This document shows, piece after piece, positions 23,490 to 32,860 of a stretch of 57,147 nucleotides of DNA (positions are counted from its first letter, which is position 1; each line of letters begins with the position of its first letter). The DNA comes from Lachnospiraceae bacterium (GTDB lineage: Bacteria; Bacillota_A; Clostridia; Lachnospirales; Lachnospiraceae): the NCBI GenBank assembly GCA_018365895.1, contig JAGZJD010000009.1:1-57147 (forward strand), read 5' to 3'. The notes beneath the pieces are model-generated. The model did no database searches, was not told the DNA's origin, and saw nothing but the letters and a program-made list of their open reading frames with translations. Made by a program: the position numbers and the translations under genes.

Positions 23490-26021
23490 CTATTGTGCTG
23501 GCGGATTTTGTGTATTTGGATCCGTTGGCGTCTCCGGTTGTGTAGGAGGCGGCGTCGGTTCTGTCGGTGTCTCCGGTGTGGTTGGAGTTTCAGGTTCTGT
23601 TGTGTTACTGTCGGTATTGTCTCCATCCGCGTCGTCGTCTGTCTCTTCCGTTTCTTCTTCAGGAGTTTCTACAACATGTCCGCTACAGTATTCATCCGGC
23701 AGATCACCTTTGGCAAACAGTTCTGAAGTTGTAGGGCAGCTGCTTGTGGCGCGTAATCCTGTAATTGAACATACGGAAGCTTTTTCTACAGAATCCGGTA
23801 ATGTAAATTCTCTAATTGGAAGAGATTCATGGATGCGTTCCATAATGCTTCTCCAAATTGTCAGATGAAAGCTTGTATTTGTCAGTGGTTTGTTAGAGTC
23901 ATAGCCAGCCCAGATAGAGGCAGTATAATATGGCGTATAACCAGAGAACCAGATATCTACATTAGAAGAGGTAGTACCTGTTTTACCGGATACAGGCATA
24001 CCACTGTATAGTGCAGCCCGGCGTCCGGTTCCGCTGGAACCGTAGATCACGCTCTTCATACCATCTGTCAAAAGAGCAGCAGTAGAATCCTTTAATACCG
24101 TATGGGATTCCGGAGTAGTGTTATCAAGAAGAACATTACCATCATGGTCAAGTACTTTTGTGTAAAGTACCGGACGGTTATAAACACCGTTATTGGCAAT
24201 GGCTGCGTACGCCGCAGTCATTTCGATATTTGTAACACCGTTTGTGATACCGCCGAGTGCGGTTGCTTCATGTACATCATTTGGCTGTACATTCGGATCT
24301 GTGATAATGGTTGTTAGTCCGAATTCTTTCAGGTATTCCATAGAAAGTGCAGGAGTTACATCGGCAATTGTTTTGACAGCACAGACGTTGGCAGACTGCT
24401 CGATACAAGATCTAACAGTCATATCGCCTTTGTAGTAATCACCCCACCAGTTATTTACTTTCTTATGTTCTCCGTCAGAGTAGTAGTATTCTTCGTCTTT
24501 TATCATAGTTGCAAGATTATATCCGCAACTATCGATGGCAGGTGCATAAGCAGCCAGAATCTTAAAGCAGGATCCAGGTTGACGTGCAGAATCTGTGGCA
24601 CGGTTAAAACTCTTGCTGGATGTCTTTTCGCCACGTCCACCAGAAAGCGCTTTGACTTGACCGGTATATTGATCCATAATCAGGAATGACGCCTGTGGTT
24701 GTGGAGAAGTGCTGAAAGCTTCATCGTGAGACTGGTCGTCCGGCCGGACGACTGTTGCTTTCCACTCTTCTACATAAGCTCGGGCAGTTTCTTCGGAATC
24801 GAATACAAGACCGTATTTGTCACCATAAACTTCTTTCATATAAGCTGCAATATGTTCCTGACCGAAATTTTCAATAGTTCCATCGGCCCGGACAATGGTA
24901 AATGCATAGGAAAGACCGACTTCACTTGCAGGATAATAGTCATCATTATTGATCTCTTCATCGCAGATTGCCTGTAACGCTTTGTCCTGGGTTGCGAAAA
25001 TAGAAAGTCCGCCGCTGTAAACAGCATTGTAAGCCTGGGTTGCGGAATATCCAAGTTTGGTTTCCAGATCTTCCTGTACTTGCGAAGACAGTGCGTCAAT
25101 AAAATAAGTGTAAGGTGAATCATCAGCAGAAACGGCAGAGTTTACAATCTGAATCCGCTCATATACTTGATCGGCGAGAGCTTCCTGGCGTTGCGCTTCT
25201 GTGATATATCCTTGTTCTGTCATATTACGGAGAACTTTGTCACGGCGTTTCGCATTCTCGTCAGGATTTGTAATTGGATTGTATCGTGTCGGGTTCTGTG
25301 TGATTGCTGCCACTACAGCACATTCAGAGAGTGACAGTTCAGATACATCTTTTCCGAAATATCGTTTTGCTGCAGTCTGAACACCCAGTGTATTCTGACC
25401 AAGGTTAATGGTATTCAGATAGTTTTCAAGGATCTGTTCTTTGGATTCCTGTTTCTCAAGCTGAAGTGCAAGATACTGTTCCTGCAGCTTTCGCTCTACA
25501 CGCTCATAAAAAGTATCTTCTTCCATAAAGTCAGTATAGATCGTATTTTTAATCAGCTGCTGTGTCAGTGTACTGGCACCTTGTGAGAAGTTTCCTCCGT
25601 TTAAAATACCGGTAATACCGGCTCTGATAATACCCTGTGGGTCAATTCCTTTGTGTTCATAGAAGCGTTCGTCTTCGATTGCTACAAACGCGTGCTGCAG
25701 ATCTTTCGGAATCTCAGAGATTGGTTTATAAATACGGTTCGCATTAGCAGCAACGAAACGTTCCAACTCTTCGCTTCCATCCTGATTATAAACTGTTGTG
25801 GAATATCCTTCAGGTTTGACATTGGCAGGAGAAATATCCGGCGCATTGTCAATGATTCGTTTAGCGAATAATCCAACACCTACGACAGCGAGAATGGCGC
25901 AGAGAATCAGCGTAAGAAGCGCTGCCTTCAGGACGCGGACACCAGCCCGTTTCTTTTTCATCGTAGATTTGGAAGTAAGTGCTTTTTGTTTTTTAGAAAC
26001 ATTTCTTTTTCCATAATTCAT
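23490..26021 (-). CDS. Class A penicillin-binding protein (PBP1-type)
   Basis: An 843-residue bifunctional peptidoglycan synthase. Basic N-terminus, one membrane helix (about 30-52), then a GT51 transglycosylase domain with the catalytic Glu in FVAIEDERFYEHKGID and the GGSTLTQQL-like motif QGASTLTQQLIKNT. The transpeptidase has SCFK (active-site Ser), SAN and KTGTTSSN. After a short linker region, the C-terminal about 70 residues are a low-complexity tail of Glu/Asp then Pro/Thr repeats, probably an extended segment reaching into the wall. A good SD (GAAGGAGG) precedes the start. Single gene, divergent from yigZ. Confidence 0.95.
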   Translation of the reverse strand: MNYGKRNVSKKQKALTSKSTMKKKRAGVRVLKAALLTLILCAILAVVGVGLFAKRIIDNAPDISPANVKPEGYSTTVYNQDGSEELERFVAANANRIYKPISEIPKDLQHAFVAIEDERFYEHKGIDPQGIIRAGITGILNGGNFSQGASTLTQQLIKNTIYTDFMEEDTFYERVERKLQEQYLALQLEKQESKEQILENYLNTINLGQNTLGVQTAAKRYFGKDVSELSLSECAVVAAITQNPTRYNPITNPDENAKRRDKVLRNMTEQGYITEAQRQEALADQVYERIQIVNSAVSADDSPYTYFIDALSSQVQEDLETKLGYSATQAYNAVYSGGLSIFATQDKALQAICDEEINNDDYYPASEVGLSYAFTIVRADGTIENFGQEHIAAYMKEVYGDKYGLVFDSEETARAYVEEWKATVVRPDDQSHDEAFSTSPQPQASFLIMDQYTGQVKALSGGRGEKTSSKSFNRATDSARQPGSCFKILAAYAPAIDSCGYNLATMIKDEEYYYSDGEHKKVNNWWGDYYKGDMTVRSCIEQSANVCAVKTIADVTPALSMEYLKEFGLTTIITDPNVQPNDVHEATALGGITNGVTNIEMTAAYAAIANNGVYNRPVLYTKVLDHDGNVLLDNTTPESHTVLKDSTAALLTDGMKSVIYGSSGTGRRAALYSGMPVSGKTGTTSSNVDIWFSGYTPYYTASIWAGYDSNKPLTNTSFHLTIWRSIMERIHESLPIREFTLPDSVEKASVCSITGLRATSSCPTTSELFAKGDLPDEYCSGHVVETPEEETEETDDDADGDNTDSNTTEPETPTTPETPTEPTPPPTQPETPTDPNTQNPPAQ

Positions 26022-26049
26022 GAATCAGTAGCCTCCTTCATACCAGGAT

Positions 26050-26078
26050 ATTATAGCATAGACATACTTGGGAAATAA
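26050..26078 (-). promoter_or_regulatory. Promoter of the PBP1 gene
   Basis: Minus strand: TTATTT, a 17-base spacer and TATAAT with TGC before it. It ends about 28 bases before the gene. Confidence 0.6.
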
Positions 26079-26126
26079 AGTCTATTTTGAAAAGTTCATA
26101 TTTCATGCGGAAATATTAAGAAAATC

Positions 26127-26156
26127 TTGAGAGTTTTACAATATTTCTGTTATGAT
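26127..26156 (+). promoter_or_regulatory. Promoter of yigZ
   Basis: TTGAGA (26127-26132), an 18-base spacer and TATGAT (26151-26156). It overlaps the ATG at 26152, which therefore cannot be the translation start. Confidence 0.6.
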
Positions 26157-26193
26157 ATATACTATATGGAAGAAAACAAGCGAGGAAGATAGT

Positions 26194-26850
26194 ATGTTAA
26201 GTCAGTATACAACAGTTTATGAAGGCGGTGAGGGTGAGATCATCGTCAAAAAGTCAAGATTTATCGCGACTGTACGGCCGGTAAAAACAGAAGAGGAAGC
26301 CATTGCTTTTATTGCAGAAATGAAAAAAAAATACTGGGATGCCACGCATAACTGTTCTGCTTATGTAATAGGAGAGCGTTTTCAGATCCAGCGCATGAGT
26401 GACGACGGGGAGCCACAGGGAACAGCAGGCAAACCAATGCTGGATGTCATTATGGGAGAGGAGATCCATGATATTGCAGTTGTCGTTACAAGATATTTTG
26501 GAGGGACACTTCTTGGAACGGGCGGTCTTGTGAGAGCGTATTCAGGTGCAGTGAAAGAAGGACTTGCTAATAGTATTATTATAACCAAACATAAAGGATA
26601 TAAACTTGAGTTTACGACAGATTACACGAATCTGGGAAAAATTCAGTACATATTGGGGCAGAAGAAGATTCAGACATTGGATACGGTTTATGAAGATCTT
26701 GTGCGGATGACGGTGCTTGTTCCGGAAGAATTGATCGGTCAGGTAACAGCAGAAATCGTGGAAGGAACGAATGGACAGGTAGAACCGCAGATGGGGGATG
26801 CGTGTTATTTTGCAGATGTAGCAGGAGAGATGATGCTCTGGAAAGAATAG
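26194..26850 (+). CDS. yigZ: YigZ/IMPACT-family protein
   Basis: A 218-residue protein of the UPF0029 family. The conserved core is KSRFIATVRPVKTEEEA, then the signature region HNCSAYVIG, SDDGEPQGTAGKPML and VVVTRYFGGTLLGTGGLVRAYSGAV. A C-terminal ferredoxin-like domain (about 140-210) follows. In E. coli the family is linked to translation and nucleic-acid binding, but the exact role is not settled. ATG 26194 with GAGGAAG upstream is chosen, because the longer frame starts within the promoter. Convergent with hpf; the two share a terminator. Confidence 0.9.
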   Translation: MLSQYTTVYEGGEGEIIVKKSRFIATVRPVKTEEEAIAFIAEMKKKYWDATHNCSAYVIGERFQIQRMSDDGEPQGTAGKPMLDVIMGEEIHDIAVVVTRYFGGTLLGTGGLVRAYSGAVKEGLANSIIITKHKGYKLEFTTDYTNLGKIQYILGQKKIQTLDTVYEDLVRMTVLVPEELIGQVTAEIVEGTNGQVEPQMGDACYFADVAGEMMLWKE

Positions 26851-26852
26851 AA

Positions 26853-26888
26853 AAGGAACCGGCAGTGATGTGTGCCGGTTCCTTATTC
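26853..26888. terminator. Shared terminator between yigZ and hpf
   Basis: AAGGAACCGGCA (26853-26864) pairs perfectly with TGCCGGTTCCTT (26873-26884). T-rich flank on the plus side; hpf ends two bases beyond, so the hairpin likely serves both genes. Confidence 0.8.
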
Positions 26889-26889
26889 T

Positions 26890-27426
26890 TTATCTGAATT
26901 CTGGTTCAATCAAACCATAGGTTCCATTTTTACGTTTGTAAACGACATTAACTTCTTCTGATTCTGCATTAAAGAATACATAGAAATCATGTCCAAGAAG
27001 TTCCATCTGTACACATGCGTCTTCCGGATACATTGGCTTAATACCGAAACGTTTTGTACGGATGATCTTGATTGGTTCTTCCAGTGATTCCTGTACTTCT
27101 TCTTCAAAGAATTCTTTCTTGAAGTTGCTTTCGTCCTGATGTTTTGCGACTAATTTTGTCTTGTATCTGCGGAGCTGCCGCTCAATCACTTCTTCTACAA
27201 GATCAATAGATACATACATATCGCTGCTGCTCTGTTCGGAACGGATGATCGTTCCTTTTACAGGAATTGTAACTTCGATCTTTTGACGATCTTTTTCAAC
27301 GCTAAGGGTTACAATGATTTCTGTTTCAGGAGTAAAATATCTTTCTAACTTTCCGAGTTTTTTTTCGATCGTCTCCTTTAATGCAGGTGTGACGTCGATA
27401 TTTTTTCCGCTGATAATGTAGTTCAT
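26890..27426 (-). CDS. hpf: Ribosome hibernation promoting factor, long form
   Basis: A 178-residue long HPF. The N-terminal domain (about 1-100) has the beta-alpha-beta pattern MNYIISGKNIDVTPALKETIEKKLGKLERYF and would occupy the decoding site. A charged linker leads to the C-terminal dimerisation domain (RTKRFGIKPMYPEDACVQM...GHDFYVFFN), which joins 70S ribosomes into 100S dimers in stationary phase. ATG 27426 has AAGGAG nine bases upstream; the TTG three codons earlier overlaps the SD. Single gene, though the next minus-strand gene ends 92 bases upstream. Confidence 0.94.
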   Translation of the reverse strand: MNYIISGKNIDVTPALKETIEKKLGKLERYFTPETEIIVTLSVEKDRQKIEVTIPVKGTIIRSEQSSSDMYVSIDLVEEVIERQLRRYKTKLVAKHQDESNFKKEFFEEEVQESLEEPIKIIRTKRFGIKPMYPEDACVQMELLGHDFYVFFNAESEEVNVVYKRKNGTYGLIEPEFR

Positions 27427-27518
27427 ACAATTCAACTCCTTTTCGTGTATTTCACCGAAAATTCAGTGAGTGACAAGAGAATTGCTTGTCCATATGATGA
27501 TTATAACACAAAAAAGTG

Positions 27519-28130
27519 TTAACGTATAGACCGAATTACTTCAATTCTTGATACTTTTCCGTCATGCATCTTAGCAACTCTTAGTGTGAAGTTGGAAAAA
27601 CAGGCACAGGCACCGACAGCAAGGTGGATCTGGTCATCTTCGAACTTCCGGAGAAGGACATCGCCCAGAGTTTCGTCATCGTGATAAGGAATCTGAGTAT
27701 GTATGATTTTGTTAACGACAGTTACCTTCTGGCTGGCGCGGAAGATGATACTCTCAGATTCATCAAAATGGCAGAACAGATATTTTCTTGTGGCAAATAA
27801 AATTGCAATGGCAGCAACGCCGATCAGATTGTCGATGGCGCGTTCGTGATCGATAACAATTTGTCTTGCGATGGCAAATAAAAGTACTTGGAACACAGTT
27901 CCCGGAGAATGCTCGCAGAGCATATGGATCAGCTCGATTCCGATTAGAAGGGTAAAAGCTCCGGCCAACAGTTCTTCGGCATTATGAAATGCTTCAAAAT
28001 TCCCGATTTGAAATAAAGAACCGACAAGCTGAGTGGTAAAGAATAAAACGCCGAGAGCCAAAATACCGGCGATAAATAATTCTAAAATGTTTGCAGCCTG
28101 CACCAATCCTACTTTAATGTATTTCTTCAT
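27519..28130 (-). CDS. Membrane protein with PsiE-like helices
   Basis: A 203-residue protein. The first 115 residues form four hydrophobic helices (near 13-35, 53-72, 75-95 and 100-117) with IGIELIHML in the second, which recalls the phosphate-starvation-inducible PsiE family. The C-terminal part (about 118-203) is soluble, with alternating strands (ESIIFRASQKVTVVNKIIHTQIP, then LHL and RVAKMHDGKVSRIEVI) that look like a small regulatory beta domain. It lies after the PAP2-typA pair on the same strand. The function is unknown and the PsiE resemblance is by eye only. Confidence 0.6.
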   Translation of the reverse strand: MKKYIKVGLVQAANILELFIAGILALGVLFFTTQLVGSLFQIGNFEAFHNAEELLAGAFTLLIGIELIHMLCEHSPGTVFQVLLFAIARQIVIDHERAIDNLIGVAAIAILFATRKYLFCHFDESESIIFRASQKVTVVNKIIHTQIPYHDDETLGDVLLRKFEDDQIHLAVGACACFSNFTLRVAKMHDGKVSRIEVIRSIR

Positions 28131-28181
28131 ATAAAAACTCCTTTACAATATAATCATCTCCATTGTAAAGGATAAAATGAA

Positions 28182-29078
28182 TTACTGTAAAGAAGTTTTT
28201 TTCATTTTTGTAAAAAGGAACGGATATCCGTACATAACAAAGAGTACCACAAAGAAATACTGTAAAAGTTCCATGAAAAGTGTGTCTCCGAGAAAGAATT
28301 TCAGCGTCAACTTTAGTACAAGTGTCAGAAGAAGACCAACGGTCATACGCTGAAGCAGATGGCTGACATTGCGGCAGCGTGAACAGAAATTCAAATAAGT
28401 CCGTTCCAGATAAAAGCCTGCAGCGAAGCCAAGACCGGCGCCGGCAGCTTTGCAGCAGTCAGCGGCATATTTGACTTCAATGATATTCTGACGAAACAAA
28501 ACAAGCGCATAGAACGCAGTCAGGAAGGAAAGGATGAGAAGAATGACGGAAATCATTTTCGTATACCTGTTTTCTTCCAGCAGACTGTCTCCGAATTTCC
28601 AGATGATTGCTGTAAAAAAGAGGGAGACGGCCATAGCAGTCAGCACATCTTTTGGTGTGTGTACGCCCAGATACATCCGTGAAAATCCGATAGCGAGAAA
28701 CATCAGAATGCAGAGACATTTCTGCCAGAATTTCCGGGAGCGCAGAGCCAGAGGGACAAAGAGGCAGGTGCCTCCCTGCGTGTGACCGCTGGGAAAAGAA
28801 TATCCTGTAGCGGCAGGAACAGCGCTTGCAACCGGGTGAAATTCGGGATCCAGTATCCACGGGCGGGGAATCCGAAAGGTAATTTTCAATGTCTGGATGC
28901 ACAGACCGGCAGAGAAGTAGATAAATCCAAGCCGATAGGCGAAGTTTTTGTCCAGACACCAGTAAAAGAGGCAGATAACTGCAAGGATGCAGATTTCTTG
29001 CCCGAAATAAGTAATCCATTGGAAGAAGGAATCAAGAACGGGATTCCTGATTCCTTCCAGTAGTCTTAAAAAATCCAT
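28182..29078 (-). CDS. PAP2-family membrane phosphatase
   Basis: A 298-residue integral membrane protein with about seven helices. All three phosphatase motifs are present: KITFRIPRP (K-x6-R-P), SFPSGHTQ (P-S-G-H) and SRMYLGVHTPKDV (S-R-x5-H-x3-D). The active site faces outward in this family, acting on lipid phosphates such as phosphatidic acid or undecaprenyl pyrophosphate. The start codon overlaps the typA stop (TAATG on the minus strand), so translation is coupled to typA. The substrate cannot be told from sequence. Confidence 0.88.
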   Translation of the reverse strand: MDFLRLLEGIRNPVLDSFFQWITYFGQEICILAVICLFYWCLDKNFAYRLGFIYFSAGLCIQTLKITFRIPRPWILDPEFHPVASAVPAATGYSFPSGHTQGGTCLFVPLALRSRKFWQKCLCILMFLAIGFSRMYLGVHTPKDVLTAMAVSLFFTAIIWKFGDSLLEENRYTKMISVILLILSFLTAFYALVLFRQNIIEVKYAADCCKAAGAGLGFAAGFYLERTYLNFCSRCRNVSHLLQRMTVGLLLTLVLKLTLKFFLGDTLFMELLQYFFVVLFVMYGYPFLFTKMKKTSLQ

Positions 29079-30907
29079 TATTTATTGAATTGTGCTCTCT
29101 TTCTTAGGCGCGGATCAAGGATTTTTTTGCGGATCCGCAAAGATTTCGGGGTAACTTCCAACAGCTCGTCCGTCTCGATGAAATCAATTGCCTGTTCAAG
29201 ACTTAGAATACGAGGCGGTACAAGCTTTAACGCTTCATCTGCGCTGGAGGATCTTGTGTTTGTCAGGTGCTTCGTTTTGCAGACATTTAACTCAATGTCT
29301 TCGGACTTACCATTCTGACCAATGACCATACCTGCATATACTTTTTCGCCAGGTCCAATGAAGAGAGTACCGCGGTCCTGAGCGCTGAATAAACCATAGG
29401 CAACGGCAGTACCGGTTTCAAATGCGATGAGAGAGCCTTGTTTCCGATACTGAATATCTCCCTTGTACGGAGCGTATCCGTCAAAGATCGTGTTGAGAAT
29501 TCCATTTCCCTTTGTGTCTGTCATAAAATCGCCGCGATATCCAATAAGACCTCTTGAAGGAATAGAGAATTCCAGACGGGTATATCCGCCGTTGGCAGTA
29601 CCCATATTGCGGAGTTCGCCTTTTCTCTGGCTTAGTTTCTCAATGACAGTTCCGGTAAATTCTTCCGGTACATCAATATATGCCAATTCCATTGGTTCAA
29701 GCAGTTTGCCGTTTTCATTTTTTTTGTATAATACTTCGGCTTTGCTGACCGCAAATTCATATCCTTCGCGGCGCATATTCTCAATAAGGACAGAGAGATG
29801 AAGCTCTCCGCGGCCGGAAACTTTGAAACTGTCTGTTGATTCGGATTCTTCTACTCGCAGGCTGACGTCAGTATTCAGTTCGCGGAAAAGGCGTTCCCGG
29901 ATATGTCTGGAAGTGACAAATTTTCCTTCCTGTCCGGCAAATGGGCTGTCATTGACAATGAACTGCATAGCGATTGTCGGTTCAGAGATTTTCTGGAACG
30001 GAATTGCACTTGGTGCGTTGGCACAGCAGATAGTATCGCCGATGGCAATGTCAGGAATACCGGAGATTGCAACGATCGATCCGACACCGGCTTCTTTTAC
30101 TTCGACTTTTTTCAGACCGTCGAATTCATAGAGCTTTCCGATTTTTACTTTTTTCTGTTTGTCCGGATCATGATGATTTACAACAACAAGATCCTGATTG
30201 ACTGCGATCACGCCGTTATCTACTTTGCCGACTCCGATTCTGCCGACGTATTCATTGTAATCGATTGTGCTGATGAGCAGCTGTGTACCGGCATCTGGGT
30301 CGCCCTCCGGTGCAGGAATGTAATCGAGGATTGTTTCAAACAATGGTTCCATATTCTCAGGATCATCAGAGAGATCAAGAACAGCAATGCCGGATTTGGC
30401 AGAAGCATAAACAAATGGACAGTCAAGCTGTTCATCAGAAGCATCGAGATCCATAAATAATTCAAGTACTTCATCAATAACTTCATCCGGTCGTGCCTCA
30501 GGTCGGTCAATTTTATTGATGCAGACAATTACAGGGAGATCCAGCTCTAAAGCTTTCCGGAGTACAAATTTTGTCTGCGGCATAACACCTTCAAATGCAT
30601 CTACAAGAAGGATAACACCGTTTACCATTTTTAATACACGTTCTACCTCGCCACCAAAGTCAGCATGTCCTGGTGTATCGATAATATTGATTTTTGTGTT
30701 TTTGTAATAAACAGCAGTATTTTTGGAGAGGATTGTGATACCACGTTCTCTCTCAATGTCATTGGAGTCCATGACACGTTCTGCTACTTCTTGATTTTCA
30801 CGGAATACACCGCTTTGTTTGAGAAGCTCATCCACTAATGTTGTTTTGCCGTGGTCTACATGGGCGATGATGGCAATGTTTCGGATATCTTCACGTTTCA
30901 TATTCAT
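29078..30907 (-). CDS. typA: Ribosome-associated GTPase TypA/BipA
   Basis: A 609-residue translational GTPase of the EF-G superfamily, used in ribosome assembly and stress adaptation. G1 is AHVDHGKTTL, then the switch I RGITIL, DTPGHADFGGEV and NKIDRP. EF-G-like domains II, III and V follow, and the BipA-specific C-terminal domain ends near KRAQFNK. The N-terminal MNMKREDIRNIAIIAHVD is standard. AAAGGA stands 11 bases before the first ATG. First gene of a minus-strand unit with the PAP2 phosphatase. Confidence 0.96.
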   Translation of the reverse strand: MNMKREDIRNIAIIAHVDHGKTTLVDELLKQSGVFRENQEVAERVMDSNDIERERGITILSKNTAVYYKNTKINIIDTPGHADFGGEVERVLKMVNGVILLVDAFEGVMPQTKFVLRKALELDLPVIVCINKIDRPEARPDEVIDEVLELFMDLDASDEQLDCPFVYASAKSGIAVLDLSDDPENMEPLFETILDYIPAPEGDPDAGTQLLISTIDYNEYVGRIGVGKVDNGVIAVNQDLVVVNHHDPDKQKKVKIGKLYEFDGLKKVEVKEAGVGSIVAISGIPDIAIGDTICCANAPSAIPFQKISEPTIAMQFIVNDSPFAGQEGKFVTSRHIRERLFRELNTDVSLRVEESESTDSFKVSGRGELHLSVLIENMRREGYEFAVSKAEVLYKKNENGKLLEPMELAYIDVPEEFTGTVIEKLSQRKGELRNMGTANGGYTRLEFSIPSRGLIGYRGDFMTDTKGNGILNTIFDGYAPYKGDIQYRKQGSLIAFETGTAVAYGLFSAQDRGTLFIGPGEKVYAGMVIGQNGKSEDIELNVCKTKHLTNTRSSSADEALKLVPPRILSLEQAIDFIETDELLEVTPKSLRIRKKILDPRLRKRAQFNK

Positions 30908-30959
30908 AATTATATCAATCCTTTATTATGTTTTGTACGTTTTTAGTTTCAACCTATAT

Positions 30960-30987
30960 ATATTATCACATTTTTTGTTTTTTACAA
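30960..30987 (-). promoter_or_regulatory. Probable typA promoter
   Basis: Minus strand: TTGTAA, a 16-base spacer and TAATAT with TG before it. It lies about 55 bases before typA. Confidence 0.5.
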
Positions 30988-31028
30988 GACATTCTGTCAC
31001 AAGAACGAAAAAGGTCGGAAAAAGAAAG

Positions 31029-31078
31029 ATGCCGGAGAATTTTGAAATATGCCGGAGAAATTTCAAAATTTCTGGCAT
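31029..31078. repeat. Direct plus inverted repeat between typA and the SSB-like gene
   Basis: ATGCCGGAGAATTTTGAAAT (31029-31048) is followed immediately by a near copy (31049-31069) beginning ATGCCGGAGAAATTTC, and then by the inverted ATTTCTGGCAT (31068-31078). The second copy can pair with the inverted arm as a hairpin (AGAAATTT/AAATTTCT plus ATGCC/GGCAT). No T-run follows, so it is not a usual terminator. It may be a protein-binding site or RNA element. Confidence 0.5.
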
Positions 31079-31185
31079 ACGGTTTTGGGAAAACAGGAAG
31101 ATTTTCAGTTCTAGTATGGCAGGGATGTCCATAGACTTAGTAGTGACTAAAAAATACGCCGCAGAGGAAGGGAGATTTACAATTC

Positions 31186-31815
31186 ATGTCAGATAAGATT
31201 ATTGAAAACAATCAGGTAACAATTATGGGAGAGATTATTTCCGGATTTACATTCAGTCACGAAGTGTTTGGCGAGGGCTTTTATATGGTGGATGTAAGAG
31301 TGAGACGATTGAGTAATTCGGATGATATTATACCGCTTATGATCTCAGAACGCCTGATCGATGTGACAGAGGACTATACGGGAGAATATATCATGGCATC
31401 CGGACAGTTCCGATCCTATAATCGCCATGAGGAGCAGAAAAACCGATTGGTGCTTTCGGTATTTGTAAGAGAAGTTTCATTTGTAGATGAAGAACCGGAC
31501 GGAGTGAAAACCAACAGTATTTTGCTGGATGGTTACATATGTAAAGAGCCGATCTATCGGAAAACACCTCTTGGGAGAGAGATTGCAGATGTGCTGCTTG
31601 CAGTCAACCGCCCTTACGGAAAGTCAGATTACATTCCATGTATCTGTTGGGGAAGGAATGCAAGATATGCTTCCGGATTTCAGGTGGGAGAACATGTCCA
31701 GATTCTTGGAAGAATCCAGAGCAGAGAGTATATAAAGAAGCTTTCTGAGACAGAAACACAGAAGCGGGTAGCATATGAAGTATCCGTAAGTAAACTGGAA
31801 TGTATGGATGCGTAG
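31186..31815 (+). CDS. SSB-like protein with two OB folds
   Basis: A 209-residue protein with two tandem single-strand-binding (OB) folds. The first runs from NNQVTIMGEIISG to about 98; the second from ILLDGYICKEPIYRKTPLGREIADVLLAVNRP to the end, where VGEHVQILGRIQSREY matches the late SSB strand. It lacks the acidic DDDIPF-type tail of housekeeping SSB. Such two-domain forms are known in Clostridia but their job is unclear; they may bind ssDNA in repair or be relatives of PriB. The start ATG 31186 has GAAGGGAG upstream. It precedes dapA by 122 bases, which contain a separate promoter. Confidence 0.75.
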   Translation: MSDKIIENNQVTIMGEIISGFTFSHEVFGEGFYMVDVRVRRLSNSDDIIPLMISERLIDVTEDYTGEYIMASGQFRSYNRHEEQKNRLVLSVFVREVSFVDEEPDGVKTNSILLDGYICKEPIYRKTPLGREIADVLLAVNRPYGKSDYIPCICWGRNARYASGFQVGEHVQILGRIQSREYIKKLSETETQKRVAYEVSVSKLECMDA

Positions 31816-31863
31816 CACTGTAAAAAGTACAGGTACTGTCAATTGAATTTGTCTTGGGCTTGA

Positions 31864-31892
31864 TTGACATTGCTGATAATTAATGTTAAAAT
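31864..31892 (+). promoter_or_regulatory. dapA-dapB promoter
   Basis: TTGACA (31864-31869), a 17-base spacer and TAAAAT (31887-31892) with TG one base before. The leader to dapA is only about 40 bases, too short for a lysine riboswitch. Confidence 0.75.
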
Positions 31893-31937
31893 TCGAGCAT
31901 ATCAGGTGAGTGTCAGAAAGACGAGGAGGATGAGACT

Positions 31938-32828
31938 ATGGCAGTTTTTACAGGTGCAGGTGTAGCAATCATTACACCATTTCATGCAGATGGAAGTATT
32001 AATTATGACAAGCTGGCTGAATTAATAGATTATCATTGTGAGAAGAAGACAGACGCGATTATTATTTGCGGAACAACAGGAGAATCTGCGACAATGTCAA
32101 GAGAAGAACATCGTCAGTGTATTCGTTTTACAGTAGAGCAGGCAAAGGGAAGAATCCCGGTCATTGCCGGAACGGGCTCGAACTGCACAAGGAATGCCGT
32201 AGAGGCTTCTGTAGAAGCAGTGAAGGACGGCGCGGACGGTCTTCTTGTTGTGACACCTTATTATAATAAGGCAACACAGCAGGGGCTGGAAGCACATTAT
32301 AGTGCAATTGCTAAGGAAGCAAAAGCTCCGGTTATCATGTATAATGTGCCAAGCCGAACAGGATGTAATATTGCGCCGGAGACGGTTGCTAAGATCATGA
32401 AGGAATCAGAATATGTAGTGGGAATCAAAGAAGCGTCAGGAAATATTTCTCAGGTTGCGAAGATCATGCAGTTGACAGACGGCAATATTGACCTGTATTC
32501 CGGTAATGATGATCAGATTGTTCCGCTTCTGTCTCTCGGAGCCAAAGGTGTCATTTCTGTACTTTCTAATGTTGCTCCGGACGAAACACACGATATCTGT
32601 GAGTTGTTCTGGAAAGGAAAGGTAGAAGAAAGCTGTGCGCTTCAGCTCCGCGCACTTCCGCTGATCGATCAGTTATTTAGTGAAGTGAATCCAATCCCGG
32701 TAAAGAAAGCAGTCAGCCTTCTTGGAATGGAAGCAGGACCGCTTCGTCTTCCTTTGACAGAGATTTCCGCAGAGAATGAGAAGAAACTTGTGCAGGCAAT
32801 GAAAGAATTTGGCCTGCGTGTATGCTAG
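31938..32828 (+). CDS. dapA: 4-hydroxy-tetrahydrodipicolinate synthase
   Basis: A 296-residue TIM-barrel aldolase that condenses pyruvate with aspartate semialdehyde, the first committed step of lysine and diaminopimelate synthesis. The Schiff-base Lys164 is in GIKEAS; the catalytic triad Thr47 (GTTGES) and Tyr135 (MYNVPSR) is present, and Arg140 binds the second substrate. Start ATG 31938 has GAGGAGG upstream. dapB follows and its leader overlaps the end of this gene, so the two are cotranscribed. Full family length. Confidence 0.97.
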   Translation: MAVFTGAGVAIITPFHADGSINYDKLAELIDYHCEKKTDAIIICGTTGESATMSREEHRQCIRFTVEQAKGRIPVIAGTGSNCTRNAVEASVEAVKDGADGLLVVTPYYNKATQQGLEAHYSAIAKEAKAPVIMYNVPSRTGCNIAPETVAKIMKESEYVVGIKEASGNISQVAKIMQLTDGNIDLYSGNDDQIVPLLSLGAKGVISVLSNVAPDETHDICELFWKGKVEESCALQLRALPLIDQLFSEVNPIPVKKAVSLLGMEAGPLRLPLTEISAENEKKLVQAMKEFGLRVC

Positions 32829-32860
32829 AAAGATATACCGGAGACAGGGGGAAGAGACAG

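Noticed and set aside
23482..23868. Plus-strand open frame rich in Gly, Val and Ser
   Set aside because: It is the antisense of the Pro/Thr-rich tail of the penicillin-binding protein; low complexity in one frame creates it, and it has no ribosome site.
31816..31937. Possible lysine riboswitch before dapA
   Set aside because: A strong promoter at 31864-31892 leaves a leader of about 40 bases, too short for the roughly 170-base lysine aptamer; no such fold is seen before lysC either, whose upstream region is occupied by the ACT gene.
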